64,000 bases of DNA, from contig CP030884.1 in NCBI GenBank assembly GCA_006969385.1, forward strand, positions 1,178,001-1,242,000. The letters are read 5' to 3'. Below are positions 57,201 through 64,000 of this stretch, piece by piece. The DNA is from Planctomycetaceae bacterium. Lineage in GTDB: Bacteria; Planctomycetota; Phycisphaerae; UBA1845; UTPLA1. Positions within the stretch are counted from its first letter, which is position 1, and the number at the start of each line of letters is the position of its first letter. The notes beneath the pieces were generated by a model, which worked only from the letters and a program-made list of their open reading frames with translations, had not been told where the DNA came from and ran no database searches. A program made the translations under genes and the position numbers.

Positions 57201-60200
57201 GGGACCGACGACAGTCACGCTTTTTGGAGCACGGCCTTGCCGCCGTGCGCGTGCGACGACCCCGATCCGAATAACCCCGATTGTATTGCGATCGATGAAT
57301 ACACCGACAACCTAACGCTGGTTGAAAAGCGTTACTACGGTGAAGGTGTAAACAATGCCGATCGGTTGACGCAAGTTCGATACTACCGAGATCAACCTGC
57401 AAATCAGTATTTTGAAACGGCACCCGATCCGTTGCCGCAAGGCTGCACGGTCCCCGATGCAAACAACGAAGACGATATCGGTTGGCTCGAACTCACCGAA
57501 TACGACTGGCGCATGCGACCGGTCTTTACCGAAACGCGCAACGCGAGCGGGACGGTATTAGCGCAGCAAGTCACGTGGTACGATAATCTCGATCGCGTGC
57601 GCTTTAATGCGGAGTACGCCCATTCGGCCCCCACGGGCGCCTCCGTCGATCCGCGTCAGTTGGATGCGGGCGACGCGCTGCCGACGGCCGCGCAGATCAT
57701 TGCGGCAACCAGCGGCGTATCCGACGCGCTGTTGTCGTTAAACGAAGCGATCTACGACGCACGCGGGCAGGTCGAAGAATCGCGCCAGTACCAAGTCTCG
57801 GATACCACAGGCGCTACTTATACGTCGACGCTTACCTATCACGGCTATCACGGGCGCGTGGTCGAAATGCACGCACCGCAAGCGCCGATCGTGAAGAACA
57901 CGTTCGATGGTAAGGCGCGGCAAATTCGCAGTCAGTCATTCGTCAACGTCAGCGGCAATCTGGTGGAAATTCATCGGACCGAGTCCACGTACGACACGAA
58001 TGACCGCGTCATTTCCACCATCGATTGGGAGCGCAAGGCCAACGCCAGCGGCAACGACCTGACCGAAGCCAATTCGATTCGCACGTTCGTCTATATGTGG
58101 TACGACACGGCAGGCCGCATGATCGCGTCGGCAAACTTCGGTACCAACAATGCCGTGTTCGATTCTCCCGGTAGCACGGTGATTCCGTGGGCAACGTCCG
58201 CGCCGGCGCTACCGGCCACGACGGATGTCGATGGCAACATCACCAGCATCACGTCGGTCGCGGGGTATCCCGATGCGATCGTGTCGGCTTCCGCGTTCGA
58301 TCACGAAGGCAATCTGGTCGCCAGTTTTAATCCGAACGGCAGCGTCGAGCGCTCGGTGTACGACGATCTGGGGCGCAAGATTGTCGAATCGATCTATGCC
58401 GACAGTTCCGCCGCCGAGAGCGCTTTCATTCAGCGCACGGCGTATCAATACGATGATGCCGGTCGCCTTATCGGGATGGCCGCCGTCCTGCCCGGCTTCA
58501 GCGGCAGTCACGACGATATTTGGTCATCCACGGCCGACGTGCAGGTCACGGCCATTTTCTACGGTGCCGATGTCGTCAATCAAGGCGATGGCAGCACGGT
58601 CAGCCAAAACAACGGCTACATCAAAGAAGTTCACTTTCCCGACGACGTTACGGGCCAACCCGACCCGGCCGATTCGATCGCATTCACGTACTACGCCGAT
58701 GGCTTGGTGCATTCGCGCACCGATGCGCGCGGCGTGGTGCTCACGCACAAGTACGACGAACTCGGGCGGCGTTACGAAACGACCGTCGACGATTCCGCGC
58801 TTTACGCCGGTTCGGTGCCGGACAATGAGCCCGCCAATCGCGTCGGCAAGTTGCTCTACGAATACGAAGCGGACGGGCTGGTTAAGAAAATCACGATTCA
58901 AAATACGAGCGGCGCGATCATTGCGGAAAACGTCTTCACGTACGACGCCAACCGCAATCTCACGGGCGACTATCAGCAACACGGCGCGGCGGTCGACACC
59001 GCCAACTCGCCGGTCGTGAATTATTTTTGGGATTTCCGCACCGCCACGCTGCCGACCGGGAATTACAACCGATTGAAGTACATTCGGTATCCGGAGTACC
59101 CCGGCGCCACGGCGCAACCGCCGCTCGTTCCCCGGCGCGAGGTCAATCTCATCTACAACTCGGGAATTGATAGCTTGCTCAGTCGCGTCTCGTCGATTAC
59201 GACGCGCGCTGCCGAGGCGATTTCGCCACACAACGCCGCGCTGTATCAATACACCGGCCTCAACCGTCGCACGCGCGTGGAATATGGCAATCAAACCGTG
59301 CTCGATTATGCCGTTAGCGGTGTGCTGACCGGCCTCGATGCGTTCGGTCGTCCGATCGATCACAATTGGCAGCAGCCGGATACGTCCAACCCGGGGCAAT
59401 TGGGCTTGCGCTCTTTCGCGCGCTATCAGCATGGTTACGACACATCCGGCAACCGCACCTTCGCGCGGGTGATGCAACACACCGAAGACGAAGGCGGGGC
59501 CAACCCGGTCGCGCACGATAACGATCGCAGTTGGGCGTACGGCTACGACCAACTCAACCGTCTGGTCGCGGCCGACTTCGGTCAGCTCAATGTCGCCAAC
59601 GACGCGGTGGTGGCCAACAGCGCCCCCGCCGGTTTGCCGATGACGACCGACTGGTTGCTCGATTCGGTCGGCAACTGGTCGGGCGACGGCACCACGGCGG
59701 GTCGCGTGCAGACCGTCGATCCCGATGGTGCCGGTCCGCTGCCGGTCGAGAATCTGCCGTTCACACACAACGTGCTGGCCAACAACGAACTCACCGGCAT
59801 CAGCGATAACGGCACGACGACGACGCTGATTCACGATGTCTGCGGCAATTTGGTTGCCGATGATCGCTACGTCTATTTATACGACGGTCTAAATCGCCTC
59901 GTCGAAATCCGGCCTTACGATCCGATGACCGTCACCATCGACAGCGATGGCAACATCACGTCGGGCACGCTGCCGGCTGCCGTAACCACTTTCCGCTACG
60001 ACGGGCTGGGCCGCTTGATCGAAATCGAGCGACCGATACCCAACAGTACGACCGTCGCCGTTTGGCATTTCTATTACGACGGCGTGCGGCGCATTCAGGA
60101 AGTTAAGCAGTACGTCAGCGATCCGTTCGTTTTTGAAACGCAATGCGAATATGTGTACGGCGCGGGTTACGTCGACGAGTTCATCCTCGCGGCCAACCCC

Positions 60201-61298
60201 AACGACGACGTGCACTACCTGCATCAGGATGCCAACTACAACCTGATCGCGCAGACCGACGAGACCGGCGCGGTGATGTATCAGTCGACCTATTCGCCCT
60301 ACGGCGAGTTGCTGGCGTTCGAGCAGATCGAGACCGACCCGCTGGTGAACAAGCTGCCGCGCCTGGGCATCGGCCATCAGGGTTTGTTCCACATCAACAA
60401 CGAAGGCGGCGGCACCGGCGCGCCGACGACGGCCAACGATACGGGTCGCTATTACAACCGTAATCGCTGGTACGACGCGGCAGTGGGGAGGTTTACGCAG
60501 AGGGATCCGAATGGGACGGGGGCGCTGATTAATCAAATTGCTTCCGCTGGAGATTCTCCGCAACCGCAGGAGAGTCCATTATTCTCAATGCAAGTCTATA
60601 AAGATGGACCAAATCTGTATGGAGCATTGTTGAGCAATCCACTTTCCGGTGCAGACGCCCTTGGTCTCGCACGTCACCACTTTTATCCAATGTACTTGGG
60701 CGGTAATCCGAAAGGCCCTGGCATCGAATTAGACGATCTTTCTCATGGTGCTTTTCACCGCTCTCTAAGTGAATCGCTTGGCGGCAGCACATGGAAAAGC
60801 CAACGCGAACAGTGGCGAAAGCTCACTCCGGAACTACGCAAGACATACTTGATGGAGGCTGCTGATGCCGCAGGATTAGATGTTACCGACCCGTCGTTCA
60901 GTGCACTGCTGGACGAATCCTACGACAACGCAACCCACGGGCAAAAGATGAAACGACTTGGTATACCAAACAGTAATATGAGAGACGTGCCTAAGGCCCC
61001 CAAATCCGGTGCAAAGGGTCTTGTATTTGGCAAGCTCAAGGGTGCGAATAAACTACGGGTCTTGAAATACGGCGGGTCGGTCGCCAGCGCGGCATTGTCG
61101 GTTGCCACACTGGCAGCACTCGATATTTGGGACCCGAACATTCAACAGCTTGGATTTGCCGGATACCGGGCGCGCGCAAATGGCGGCTTGACCATCTGGG
61201 ACGAGGCCTTCGCTTTAGGGGATTTCTATAACTTAACCCAAGATCCGGTATCCGCAGGATACGCTTGGCGCGAATGGCAACGAGGAATCGACAACTAA
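51207..61298 (+). CDS. giant secreted Rhs/YD-repeat polymorphic toxin
   Basis: Seen: ATG 51207 after GGAGAGGAA (63 bases inside the longest frame), signal peptide (VIVGFSVALTSMLGITS), 13 Cys-Cys repeats of GxCC type (DNA about 51300-52975), a beta-sandwich-like domain (to about 53600), an Rhs N-terminal cap (VDIVTGQPLLQAIDFELPFG), a long array of YD repeats, and the core end GRYYNRNRWYDAAVGRFTQRD (about 60440). The C-terminal tip from about 60665 carries ARHHFYPMYLGG...LSHGAFHRSL, with His residues arranged as in HNH/endonuclease VII toxins. Known: Rhs shells encapsulate variable C-terminal toxins. The tip is visibly lower in GC than the core. About 3363 aa. Inferred: a contact-dependent or secreted nuclease toxin. 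Confidence 0.85.
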   Translation: MNIELRTRVIVGFSVALTSMLGITSEVEGQATGACCWAGNGATNCTAGLTETACENLDGVLYEHEVACANLCTTDLGRCCYWADGAAVCDVTSLAVCGFLGGDWLSGANCGEDVCNVEGRCCTFDDKTETAICSVRKPFDCSGLGAHWVPGDCTTGTCDYGHCCYLTPGGNSACAILVEDDCDEVAGTWMGGVLTHATTTCDAHGRCCSDGESTYCRVIAEEECLGQNKPQDPSAPIYSWTWGADCSEACYGHCCFLDGGGAAKCDINLEIECDELAGIWIARADCKTAPTCDNHGRCCDLSDPKNPTCSIQAPYNCTKDTEFWVWGEECVAADACPILGACCYYDGSDYACILFEREVCTFIDGVWFELEHCDEVDCPPNGCVSDTYGACCHVNAAGLNDCVVEDLLGCEALGGVFGLYQICAFTNCEFGRCCFDDNGVSACAMMLSDECAVVGGVWDLNSNCTTGCPTGSCCMTTGGYTHCEELNEVECGLGGGYWKSGATCGSSGTAIGACCDPIGSCQEIDEENCRMGGGYYMGDASICSGVDCTPPTGACCLSDATCSEVVETACDGAGGFYSGPNTICQPNPCFAPDNGGQVVTMYSTFGGNSMAAYEYWQQPSDAYLLDNSAAIAVKFNSSVGGEISGIHLPIAYIGASPSAPLDGLELFIREDDGGVPKADTFNSTAYARFDVCADSNEGCGPLVATGGIDPTTPLHYQTFTAQFGVALDADTDYWLILSLRESTFGICDGTHQWVWAAGHSGNVVASLPMVGTGVCYADGDNPTILDCRAAPAFRLLGVLNTCDETALPLYADGCDSENPAEFISKCWFGPSTRNQTPQWAIPGGPTSQYQVGGNLNIDLMNATLPPNLPPRKLNPAMSSSPLVSREVTHFGGGTPYRERAAHNGVVDIVTGQPLLQAIDFELPFGSAVFRRTRTYSEIPIARDNDLLGGAGTGLNNQVRPYSQYWDWNGMFWMTGEQPLLLIDSSRQLIEPPGASGVWPAVASHPIYSSEDEVRCILIPDAHHSIPFTKSDTGGNVTYTAPSWYDAKLIPSSQTDAAGRPLFFEAYLHRSSIKYTFEAHYEDLWTFQAPNDPTKYNAHDHPNMGGLGIPYYGLVTKIEDRYGNVVEYQYCRNYQYDCDDPSTAPCQECCQSCEQKGQIRRIKLRTPNEAGTGLETVWTLLYTHRDFGTSPSIDDPDGQNENDNYYGEDRTHRAVHSIHAFEGDVDFETHGVDPAFIQCPTIRKSQFCHADALEELDNIPTPWIPDGWAIEAKFLYSERGPITGCNGVGDCTSNALFGDAISGSISGNWASGWRLHKATVTKRTVLNDSVSSNEVIEDVDYAIYKDARIIESDSWVQQQNHTYLKYVFESRTIDAIIEALKEADPQQFAEANVNTILGNVGSLIVEIEDPTDPSGVVAKPINLLADLSFTHSGTSYYNGSLFPTGALRDSLLLTGSGNDYGAGVNPSLTRSHYGGHSGLVDRRAGSPDRGDFEFYRFIHYPDVTPPVQFNPGVTTESNDQFYSLPMKFQREYDEPWDMETPPHDHDFFLAIVDEVIDRVKYGNYQGGGSLDGIASRRIIKQSPTGFVLSDKTYTFDGTSGVLTSQEGFAETYIFDGDGRVTERRTTGWNSADNADPENEGAIVVYEYNAEGELVAQGYKQGAHEAGTPTIYYTHAFVRHPDRSEFVTEEIEFPTPVTDYLNPSAPGNTTKTYFTFRSSGGPGLGDDPVETKTTVLPPAPTTVGGASTYVKHAELFGRNGNPIWQGSGTFTDDAALTSSATPIEFYLVETERDYYGRPTRIAVDSVGSPPANWPARTPQDGVAPALNHTTVNEYNPVFGLIKIEHPNGRETHIVYRWEENDGSLTTWAFDDLELKTPPSTYKPYAPATVTNTLHGQTRWTEVRKFFGEINLAIINTWTKADPTANPPVAGTYEVVSRTEPEYDLNGRVVGMNRTGSTDGATVRAEVGYDALGNLSKEVAPDGTIKRNIYDGRGRLARVYRGTDDSHAFWSTALPPCACDDPDPNNPDCIAIDEYTDNLTLVEKRYYGEGVNNADRLTQVRYYRDQPANQYFETAPDPLPQGCTVPDANNEDDIGWLELTEYDWRMRPVFTETRNASGTVLAQQVTWYDNLDRVRFNAEYAHSAPTGASVDPRQLDAGDALPTAAQIIAATSGVSDALLSLNEAIYDARGQVEESRQYQVSDTTGATYTSTLTYHGYHGRVVEMHAPQAPIVKNTFDGKARQIRSQSFVNVSGNLVEIHRTESTYDTNDRVISTIDWERKANASGNDLTEANSIRTFVYMWYDTAGRMIASANFGTNNAVFDSPGSTVIPWATSAPALPATTDVDGNITSITSVAGYPDAIVSASAFDHEGNLVASFNPNGSVERSVYDDLGRKIVESIYADSSAAESAFIQRTAYQYDDAGRLIGMAAVLPGFSGSHDDIWSSTADVQVTAIFYGADVVNQGDGSTVSQNNGYIKEVHFPDDVTGQPDPADSIAFTYYADGLVHSRTDARGVVLTHKYDELGRRYETTVDDSALYAGSVPDNEPANRVGKLLYEYEADGLVKKITIQNTSGAIIAENVFTYDANRNLTGDYQQHGAAVDTANSPVVNYFWDFRTATLPTGNYNRLKYIRYPEYPGATAQPPLVPRREVNLIYNSGIDSLLSRVSSITTRAAEAISPHNAALYQYTGLNRRTRVEYGNQTVLDYAVSGVLTGLDAFGRPIDHNWQQPDTSNPGQLGLRSFARYQHGYDTSGNRTFARVMQHTEDEGGANPVAHDNDRSWAYGYDQLNRLVAADFGQLNVANDAVVANSAPAGLPMTTDWLLDSVGNWSGDGTTAGRVQTVDPDGAGPLPVENLPFTHNVLANNELTGISDNGTTTTLIHDVCGNLVADDRYVYLYDGLNRLVEIRPYDPMTVTIDSDGNITSGTLPAAVTTFRYDGLGRLIEIERPIPNSTTVAVWHFYYDGVRRIQEVKQYVSDPFVFETQCEYVYGAGYVDEFILAANPNDDVHYLHQDANYNLIAQTDETGAVMYQSTYSPYGELLAFEQIETDPLVNKLPRLGIGHQGLFHINNEGGGTGAPTTANDTGRYYNRNRWYDAAVGRFTQRDPNGTGALINQIASAGDSPQPQESPLFSMQVYKDGPNLYGALLSNPLSGADALGLARHHFYPMYLGGNPKGPGIELDDLSHGAFHRSLSESLGGSTWKSQREQWRKLTPELRKTYLMEAADAAGLDVTDPSFSALLDESYDNATHGQKMKRLGIPNSNMRDVPKAPKSGAKGLVFGKLKGANKLRVLKYGGSVASAALSVATLAALDIWDPNIQQLGFAGYRARANGGLTIWDEAFALGDFYNLTQDPVSAGYAWREWQRGIDN

Positions 61299-61309
61299 GA
61301 GGCCCTCAT

Positions 61310-62587
61310 ATGACGCTTGGACTCAGTGCAGATTCAATCTATCCGCTCGATCGCAATCAGAAAAACGACTTCATTGCGATTTGTGACTACATTAAGAAGA
61401 ACTCTGGGAGCGATTCTCTCGAGACGGTCGAGTGGGCATTGAGCTTCAAATCTGAGGGACAGCTGATAGATGTAATTGTGGACGGCTGGAAGTCGACTGG
61501 GTTTCCATTGAAATCATGGGCGGACCAGATCACGGAAGTGGGAATTTTTGCAGATGAAGAAGGCCTACCGCATGGAGCAATAGGCATCGGTGTGAGACTC
61601 GGGCCATATCCGGGGCGGGTCGTTCGTATCGAAAAGCCAATACCGGAACATGTTGTGCAATCAAAACTGGCGAATTTGATTGATGTCCGAGTTCCCGTTG
61701 AGTTGATACAACTCTTTTCCTTCGCTCCCGGTCTGATACTGGAGGCGGGAATCGAAATTGCGAGCAGAGGTTTTATTTTTGCACCACTAGATTCATTCGC
61801 GCGCGGCCAATCTGGCCCTACAGCATCGTACGAATTATGCAGAAAATCAGATATCGCTGTTTGGCCGCGCGAGCGATGCCGAATGGAACTGGTTTCCGTT
61901 TCTCTTGCTAGCGCGCAACGATGTTGGGTGATGATAGACAATAATGCCAACCCCTTCTTTTTCTTAGATGGAGTTACCCAGGAGCTGACAAGGTTAAGGA
62001 TTGAATTACCAGATTTGATCCACAAGTTCATGGTTGAGGAGAAGAGGGCACTAATTGCGTCACTTTCAAGTCCCACGAATCACCTGTCTGAGACGATCGA
62101 GTTTGTCCGCACGGGTAGCGCGGCACGCACGCAGTATGAGTCCTTATCAATGCGCCTAAAGCTCACGGTGTTCTGCTTGGTTGCACACGACGTGATAAAA
62201 GAAAGTACTGAAACATATGTAAGTAAAGAGCTTCAAAGTATCTTAGGTGGAATCCGGAGTCACTTAATCGACGGAATTCCAATCTCAAAGGAAATCGAGG
62301 TAAGGTCGAGGACTTTGGCAGCAGATTTTCTAAAATTGCGAAAGCTTGGTGTGCCAAAGCATATTATTCGTCTCTGCGCTTACCTTCCCTCTGTTATTGA
62401 CGCCGCAACCGGTAATACAAATAGCCTTCCGGTCTGGGAGTCTACTGGTGTTACGGATAATGGCACCGTTTCAGTTTCCAGCTTAACAAAGGAAAGTATC
62501 GAGTTGGTTTTTTCCGTAATGCAAAAATCTGATTTCGATGCTGAGAGTGAATTGATTGCCGAGATCTTCCAAGCGTCTATAAAATAA
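61310..62587 (+). CDS. hypothetical protein, candidate Rhs immunity or partner
   Basis: Not recognised. The ATG at 61310 lies 11 bases after the Rhs stop, so the two genes are co-transcribed; a frame beginning at 61265 overlaps rhs and is less likely. 425 aa, soluble, mainly helical in the second half, no signal peptide. Known: immunity genes follow rhs toxin tips directly. The position and lower GC match the toxin tip, supporting the pairing. However, immunity proteins are commonly much shorter, so another role is possible. Confidence 0.6.
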   Translation: MTLGLSADSIYPLDRNQKNDFIAICDYIKKNSGSDSLETVEWALSFKSEGQLIDVIVDGWKSTGFPLKSWADQITEVGIFADEEGLPHGAIGIGVRLGPYPGRVVRIEKPIPEHVVQSKLANLIDVRVPVELIQLFSFAPGLILEAGIEIASRGFIFAPLDSFARGQSGPTASYELCRKSDIAVWPRERCRMELVSVSLASAQRCWVMIDNNANPFFFLDGVTQELTRLRIELPDLIHKFMVEEKRALIASLSSPTNHLSETIEFVRTGSAARTQYESLSMRLKLTVFCLVAHDVIKESTETYVSKELQSILGGIRSHLIDGIPISKEIEVRSRTLAADFLKLRKLGVPKHIIRLCAYLPSVIDAATGNTNSLPVWESTGVTDNGTVSVSSLTKESIELVFSVMQKSDFDAESELIAEIFQASIK

Positions 62588-62998
62588 TATTTCTGAGAAC
62601 TTAGCTCATTTAGGACGTCAAGCAGTTCATCACCGGCCTGATTGGGTTTGAAACGCAATGCGAATACGTGTACGGCGCGGGTTACGTCGACGAGTTCATC
62701 CTCGCGGCCAACCCCAACGACGATGTGCATTACCTGCATCAGGACGCCAACTACAACCTGATCGCACAGACCGACGAAAGCGGCGCGGTGATGTATCAGT
62801 CGACGTATTCGCACCGAATTCGAGCGGATTCTGGTGGTCCTCGCATAATAACCGCCGGGCATTTTTATACGTTTGTCAATAAAAATCAGCGGGTTCGTAC
62901 CGAATATTGCCGCAGTCGCGTACAATATAAGGGTGGAGACGCGTCGCGTACTCCGTGAAAGGAAAGGCTGGGCGTTAGGCCGTGAAAGGAGGACGGGC
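62588..62998. other. region with an orphan Rhs-core fragment
   Basis: No intact gene. It contains the Rhs-derived fragment at 62647-62811, then about 190 bases without recognisable content. Confidence 0.5.
62647..62811 (+). pseudogene. orphan Rhs-core fragment
   Basis: 165 bases matching 60132-60296 of the main rhs gene with 8 differences, seven of them silent and one Thr to Ser. It encodes FETQCEYVYGAGYVDEF...MYQSTYS and then breaks off. No start or Rhs end follows. Typical scar of rhs tip displacement. Confidence 0.85.
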
Positions 62999-63199
62999 AT
63001 GTTTGCCGAATTCGATTGGCGCGTCGAGAACATCGCCGTTGCGGGTGCGTTTGCCGTTCCCATCGCCGCCATCGTCGCCTATTACTGGTTCCGCGCGACC
63101 AAAGCGCGCGCCGACGCCGGGCTCAAGCAAACGCTCGCCAAGCGCGGCATGTCTGCCGATGAGATCGAACGCGTGATCAACGCAGGTGGGCAGGATTAG
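62999..63199 (+). CDS. small single-pass membrane protein (66 aa)
   Basis: Seen: ATG 62999 after AAAGGAGGA, one transmembrane helix (IAVAGAFAVPIAAIVAYYWF, residues about 12-31), and a charged cytoplasmic-type tail (KRGMSADEIERVINAGGQD). The tail resembles the short helical ends of small planctomycete and proteobacterial membrane proteins, but I cannot name the family. The ribosome binding site is strong. It probably stands alone. Confidence 0.7.
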   Translation: MFAEFDWRVENIAVAGAFAVPIAAIVAYYWFRATKARADAGLKQTLAKRGMSADEIERVINAGGQD

Positions 63200-63313
63200 C
63201 GACTTCCGCACCGCAATTATTGATGCGACTTAAATGAGTATGGCGACGATCCGTGTTTGCGAAAGATGACGATTGGATCGTTCTTAGGGGGACACGCGAA
63301 AAGAATCGTTGAC

Positions 63314-63363
63314 TGTGGCACGGGCGTCTCGCCTGTGTTCACCGAAGACACCGCAGTGCCACA
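63314..63363. repeat. 50-bp inverted-repeat element
   Basis: Ends TGTGGCAC (63314) and GTGCCACA (to 63363) are perfect complements, with GGCGTCTCGCC inside. It resembles dispersed intergenic repeats; copy number is unknown. Confidence 0.5.
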
Positions 63364-63420
63364 ACAATTCTCTTTGCCGATCGACTTAGCAGCCCGAAAC
63401 ACCGTCAATCGTTCTTTCGC

Positions 63421-64000
63421 TCAATCGTCCAACGTGTTCACTCCGTCCGCACCTTTCTTCAATGTAAACGCGTCAAACTCTTTACCGTCGGCCGTGCGGG
63501 CGATGTATTGAATCGTCTTGCCGTCGACGTGAATCACCTGATAGAGCTGCTTCTGCTCGCCGCTCACCTTCATCCGTTCGCGCGCTTTTTCATCCACTTC
63601 GTACATCTTCGGCCCGCTGACGGAGACCACGTAAACGGTGCCGCCCTTCTCCGAGCGCCAATTCACGCCTTCCGGCACATTTTCCTCCGGCGCGATGAGA
63701 TTGCTGCGGCCGTAGGTATGGTCGTGACCGGTCAACACCAAATCGACATGATGTTTGTCAATAATCGGCTTCCATTGATCGCGCAAGACGGGGTTATCGC
63801 GACGCTTCGCCATCGAATAAATCGGATGGTGGAACGTGAGAATCTTCCACGTCTTGTTGGTTTCACTCAGTACCTTATCGAGCCACTCGATCTGCTCGGC
63901 GGTCTGTTCGTTGGAGTTGAGCGAAACCAAGCGGATGTTTTGATAGTCGAGGTAATAGGCCGATTCTTTCAAATCGCCGGGGCCGTTTTCGGGAAACGTA
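63421..64000 (-). CDS. calcineurin-like metallophosphoesterase (C-terminal part, runs off window)
   Basis: Seen: TFHHPIYSMAKR and LVLTGHDHTYGRS, the histidine motifs of the binuclear metal site of calcineurin-like phosphoesterases. The frame is open to base 64000, so the N-terminus with the first Asp/His motifs lies outside. The TTG codon at 63972 is not the real start. Known: the family includes purple acid phosphatases and 3',5'-cyclic nucleotide phosphodiesterases; the substrate here cannot be told. Often exported in planctomycetes. Confidence 0.8.
   Translation of the reverse strand, partial: TFPENGPGDLKESAYYLDYQNIRLVSLNSNEQTAEQIEWLDKVLSETNKTWKILTFHHPIYSMAKRRDNPVLRDQWKPIIDKHHVDLVLTGHDHTYGRSNLIAPEENVPEGVNWRSEKGGTVYVVSVSGPKMYEVDEKARERMKVSGEQKQLYQVIHVDGKTIQYIARTADGKEFDAFTLKKGADGVNTLDD

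Noticed and set aside
58524-59834. 436-aa minus-strand reading frame
   Set aside because: Antisense shadow of the GC-rich Rhs core; Arg/Val-rich composition without motifs. The sense frame has clear YD repeats.

Overview
The window looks like part of a Planctomycetota chromosome, probably Phycisphaerae-like. This is inferred from lineage-typical secreted proteins: dockerin-like C-termini (type GDMNCSGNIDIDDVP), runs of DCNGNGVPDECE-type calcium-binding repeats, Cys-Cys 'GxCC' repeats, and a DUF1580-like DNA-binding protein. No ribosomal RNA or other decisive marker is present, so the assignment is an inference.

Region 1 (1-7785) is ordinary chromosome. It holds a fused FAD/NAD(P)H oxidoreductase-polyferredoxin membrane protein, a small conserved-looking protein, a secreted dockerin-type protein, an FHA-GAF-histidine kinase, a ThiD2-ThiE type thiamine phosphate synthase and tRNA-Ala(GGC).

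Region 2 (7786-49941) is a genomic island of about 42 kb inserted in tRNA-Ala. A perfect 42-bp copy of the tRNA 3' half (7744-7785) recurs at 49900-49941, and a tyrosine integrase lies directly beside the intact tRNA. The left part holds a maintenance-type operon: DUF1580-like helix-turn-helix protein, winged-helix protein, DnaX-like clamp-loader ATPase and two small proteins. A structured non-coding segment and a DUF932 protein follow. The centre is a dense defence region. It has: (a) a four-gene operon of PLD-like/SNF2 helicase, DUF4391 protein, type III methyltransferase and type III restriction subunit; (b) an opposing HEPN and zinc-ribbon gene cluster; (c) a pair of PD-(D/E)XK-like nucleases followed by a WYL regulator, with a shared operator-like motif before the first and last genes and a 36-bp nested dyad just before the likely WYL start; (d) a 1973-aa transglutaminase-like/DUF4011/SF1 helicase/Vsr-like nuclease protein; (e) an Asn-Gly-repeat protein, a Cas4/RecB-like nuclease and a further PD-(D/E)XK-like protein. 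An IS5-family element and a very large secreted beta-helix/coiled-coil/dockerin gene complete the island. That gene is split by what looks like one missing G in a homopolymer and contains an exact 500-bp internal duplication.

Region 3 (49942-64000) is chromosome beyond the island. It starts with a decayed C-terminal remnant of a type I restriction HsdR gene, which hints at earlier insertions at this tRNA. A ~3360-aa secreted Rhs/YD-repeat polymorphic toxin follows, with 13 Cys-Cys repeats at its N-terminus and a lower-GC HNH-like C-terminal tip. Next come a candidate immunity or partner gene, an orphan Rhs-core fragment, a tiny membrane protein and the end of a calcineurin-like phosphoesterase that runs off the window.

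The best candidates for something undescribed are the WYL-controlled two-nuclease cassette (27978-31011), the helicase-DUF4391-Mod-Res operon (14786-23855), and the transglutaminase-DUF4011 helicase with its downstream nuclease cassette (31759-39849).
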